Source: RGIG1828 sp045541875
Lineage (GTDB): Bacteria; Bacillota; Clostridia; UMGS1810
Direction: 5' to 3'
Length of the DNA stretch: 8,060 nt
NCBI GenBank assembly: GCA_045541875.1
Contig: JAZQJX010000005.1
Location: forward strand, 1-8,060
Each line of letters opens with the position of its first letter. Position 1 is the stretch's first letter. Below the pieces are notes generated by a model. It saw only the letters and a list, made by a program, of their open reading frames with translations. It was not told where the DNA came from and searched no databases. Of this stretch, positions 6,626-8,060 are shown piece after piece. The translations under genes were made by a program, and so were the position numbers.

Positions 6626-7882
6626 ATGACAAAGTATTTAGAAGATAAAAAAGCAAGCCACATACTGATAATTGTATGTTTCCTGACATATACCATTATT
6701 GCTCTCACAAGAAATGCCTATGCTGCTGCCATTGCAGGCATAGTTGCAGAAGGGTATTTCACAAAGTCTGATGCAGGAATAGTTGCCACAAGTTTCAGTA
6801 TCACATATTGCGTTTCTCAGATTATCGGAAGTTATTATGTTGACAGGTTTTCACCTTTCAAGGTGATTTTTATGGGGGCTTTGGTTACCATATTTGCAAA
6901 TATTGCAATGTCACTGAGTCCCACCTATTGGGTAATCTTTATTTCTCGTGGTTTATGTGGTGTTGCGCAATTTGGCATATGGCCTGCACTACTCAGGATA
7001 TTGTCTGAATATGTAAACAAAGAACACAGACGTGTGTGGAGATACATACTTCCTCTTGGTGTGACACTTGGCTATGTTATAAGTTATCTTGCAATAGCGG
7101 CTATCCCTGAATGGAGAGGAATTTTCACCCTTTCCTACATATCTCTTGCAGTTGCGACTGTAATATTTGTTATTACAGTAATATACGCGCAGAAAAAGGC
7201 TGTTACTTTAGAATCCAAGTCTGAAATTTCAGCAGATGAAGACAACATGACAAAAAAAGAAAATACACAAAACATCAGTGTATTCAGATTGCTGACTTCA
7301 AGCGGTGCGCTGATTCTTATGATACCCATATTTGCTCAGGCTCTCATAGGCAACGGAATCGGTAGTTGGATGCCCACCATGATAATGGAAAGTTACAATG
7401 TGTCGCCTGCAATTTCAAGTATTATGACCACAATATCAACCGCTGCAAAATTTGTGGCAGTGGTTTGGGTTATGATTTTTTATCCGAGAGTATTTAAACA
7501 ACAAACAACAATGATGGGAATGCTCCTTCTTTTTGCGGTTCCTTTCCTTGCATTATCCATATTTATCGGAAAACTACCGATGATTTCTGTGGTTGTTTTC
7601 ATTACCATAATCCAGACATTCAAAGGTTCAATTCATCAACTTAACACCGTTGAGATTCCCAAGATATACACAAAATATAACAGATCCGGAATGGTGGCAG
7701 GTCTTATAAATGCAGTTGCAACATTTGCCGGAGTCATATCAAGTTGGCTTTGGGGGTGGATGGCAGAATCCTACAGTTGGGATGTGATTATCACAGTATG
7801 GACTGTAATGGCACTTGTTTCTTCATTAATTTGCTTTGCAGTAACACCACTTTGGAAAAAGTTTTCAGATAGTAAAATTTAA
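6626..7882 (+). CDS. Major facilitator superfamily transporter
   Basis: This is a 418-residue polytopic inner-membrane protein. I read about twelve hydrophobic segments, near residues 12-28, 50-70, 77-96, 100-118, 139-160, 166-188, 224-245, 260-286, 293-314, 317-335, 354-376 and 384-408. The loop after segment 2 has GSYYVDRFSPFK (68-79), a variant of MFS motif A around D73-R74. A hydrophilic, Lys/Glu-rich linker (189-218) separates the two six-helix halves, as is standard. The style of the motif A loop recalls organophosphate- and hexuronate-type MFS carriers, but substrate assignment is not possible. It probably imports the operon's substrate by ion symport (inference). The gap from the aminotransferase is 23 nt. 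The ribosome binding site is weak: GGTG (6617-6620) within ACGGACGGTGTAGAT, against strong sites for the upstream genes. This may lower membrane-protein yield. Confidence 0.88.
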   Translation: MTKYLEDKKASHILIIVCFLTYTIIALTRNAYAAAIAGIVAEGYFTKSDAGIVATSFSITYCVSQIIGSYYVDRFSPFKVIFMGALVTIFANIAMSLSPTYWVIFISRGLCGVAQFGIWPALLRILSEYVNKEHRRVWRYILPLGVTLGYVISYLAIAAIPEWRGIFTLSYISLAVATVIFVITVIYAQKKAVTLESKSEISADEDNMTKKENTQNISVFRLLTSSGALILMIPIFAQALIGNGIGSWMPTMIMESYNVSPAISSIMTTISTAAKFVAVVWVMIFYPRVFKQQTTMMGMLLLFAVPFLALSIFIGKLPMISVVVFITIIQTFKGSIHQLNTVEIPKIYTKYNRSGMVAGLINAVATFAGVISSWLWGWMAESYSWDVIITVWTVMALVSSLICFAVTPLWKKFSDSKI

Positions 7883-7902
7883 AGAAGATTTCCTATGTTA
7901 AA

Positions 7903-7949
7903 AAAAGGGAGTGTAAATTAATTTGCCGAATTAATTTACACTCCCTTTT
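7903..7949. terminator. Perfect 21-bp inverted repeat, likely (bidirectional) terminator
   Basis: The arms at 7903-7923 and 7929-7949 are perfect reverse complements of 21 bp around a 5-nt loop, TGCCG. The core of each arm reads GGGAGTGTAAATTAATT or its complement. It starts 20 nt after the transporter stop. On the + strand the stem ends in TTTT and then GGGG, so the U-tract is short. On the - strand the stem runs into seven T (complement of 7900-7906), a better intrinsic terminator. It may therefore stop transcription from both sides. The unusual length and perfection also fit a transposon-end or MITE-like remnant. Confidence 0.7.
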
Positions 7950-7986
7950 GGGGAATAGAAAAAAAGATTCAGAATTGTCAAATCGA

Positions 7987-8017
7987 ACTCAAAGCAGGGC
8001 AGAGCCATGCTTTGAGT
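7987..8017. repeat. Hairpin: 10-bp inverted repeat with inner 3-bp stem
   Basis: ACTCAAAGCA (7987-7996) and TGCTTTGAGT (8008-8017) are perfect reverse complements. Inside, GGC (7998-8000) pairs with GCC (8004-8006) around AGA after a G/A mismatch. No T-run follows on either strand, so this is not an ordinary intrinsic terminator. It could be an RNA element or a dispersed intergenic repeat. Confidence 0.5.
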
Positions 8018-8028
8018 GGTAACCCGAA

Positions 8029-8046
8029 GCTGTACAAAGGTACTGC
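8029..8046. repeat. Small hairpin near the window end
   Basis: GC-T-GTAC, loop AAAG, then GTAC-T-GC gives a 4-bp stem extended by two pairs across a T/T mismatch. It is weak alone but sits 11 nt after the hairpin at 7987-8017. Together they make 7987-8046 a structured non-coding stretch that may continue beyond the window. Confidence 0.3.
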
Positions 8047-8060
8047 GAGTGGTGAGATTT

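Larger units (their letters stand above)
155..7949 (+). other. Predicted six-gene transcription unit
   Basis: All six genes lie on the + strand with spacings of -1, 18, 26, 13 and 23 nt, counted from stop codon to chosen start. None of the gaps has room for a terminator plus a promoter. The only clear promoter is upstream (-10 at 149-154), and the first strong hairpin after the genes is at 7903-7949. Co-transcription is therefore strongly suggested. The boundaries are approximate, because the transcription start and end are inferred. Confidence 0.75.

Noticed and set aside
7189..7218. Low-complexity charged stretch in the transporter, considered as a possible fusion or frameshift scar
   Set aside because: It is in frame between segments 6 and 7, where MFS proteins normally have a hydrophilic cytoplasmic linker. 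Both halves are complete.
7960..8060. tRNA-like sequence on the minus strand at the right edge
   Set aside because: GAGTTCGATTT (complement of 7981-7991) looks like a T-loop, but flanking bases do not form a T-stem or acceptor stem and no cloverleaf could be built. TGG at 8049-8051 could begin the reverse of a CCA end, but the window stops too soon.
7988..8060. Minus-strand open frame entering from the right edge
   Set aside because: It is short, passes through two hairpins and has no recognisable protein similarity, so it cannot be called a gene fragment.

Overview
The window is AT-rich (roughly 40% GC by eye) and densely coding. It has strong purine-rich Shine-Dalgarno sites, short gaps and stop/start overlaps. 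The protein sequences and codon choice look like a low-GC Gram-positive, most likely a Clostridia-type gut Firmicute. That placement is an inference, since no taxonomic marker gene is present.

Layout. Positions 1-183 are an upstream intergenic or tail region with a terminator-like hairpin (22-45), a 15-bp palindrome (112-126) and an extended -10 promoter (146-154). Six genes follow, all on the + strand and tightly packed (gaps of -1 to 26 nt). They are an FGGY-family sugar kinase (184-1503), a metal-dependent amidohydrolase (1503-2507), an L-arabinose-isomerase-like enzyme (2526-3890), a Gfo/Idh/MocA-type NAD(P) oxidoreductase (3917-5047), a class III PLP aminotransferase (5061-6602) and an MFS transporter (6626-7882). 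A perfect 21-bp inverted repeat (7903-7949) closes the unit. The last ~110 nt (7950-8060) hold no supported gene but contain two further hairpins.

How the genes fit together. This reads as a single operon for uptake and catabolism of a carbohydrate or carbohydrate-like compound. The MFS protein would import it. The isomerase and FGGY kinase are the standard aldose-to-ketose-to-ketose-phosphate pair. The oxidoreductase would oxidise or reduce a hydroxyl/keto group, the aminotransferase would add or remove an amino group, and the amidohydrolase would open a lactone, hydrolyse an amide or decarboxylate. I do not recognise this six-gene combination as a named pathway. An amino-sugar or aminocyclitol-like substrate would explain why a transaminase and a dehydrogenase accompany an isomerase/kinase pair, but this is a hypothesis. 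The window contains no aldolase, epimerase, glycosidase or regulator, so later steps and control must lie elsewhere.

Catalytic residues look intact in all five enzymes. I saw no frameshifts, CRISPR array, rRNA or confident tRNA.
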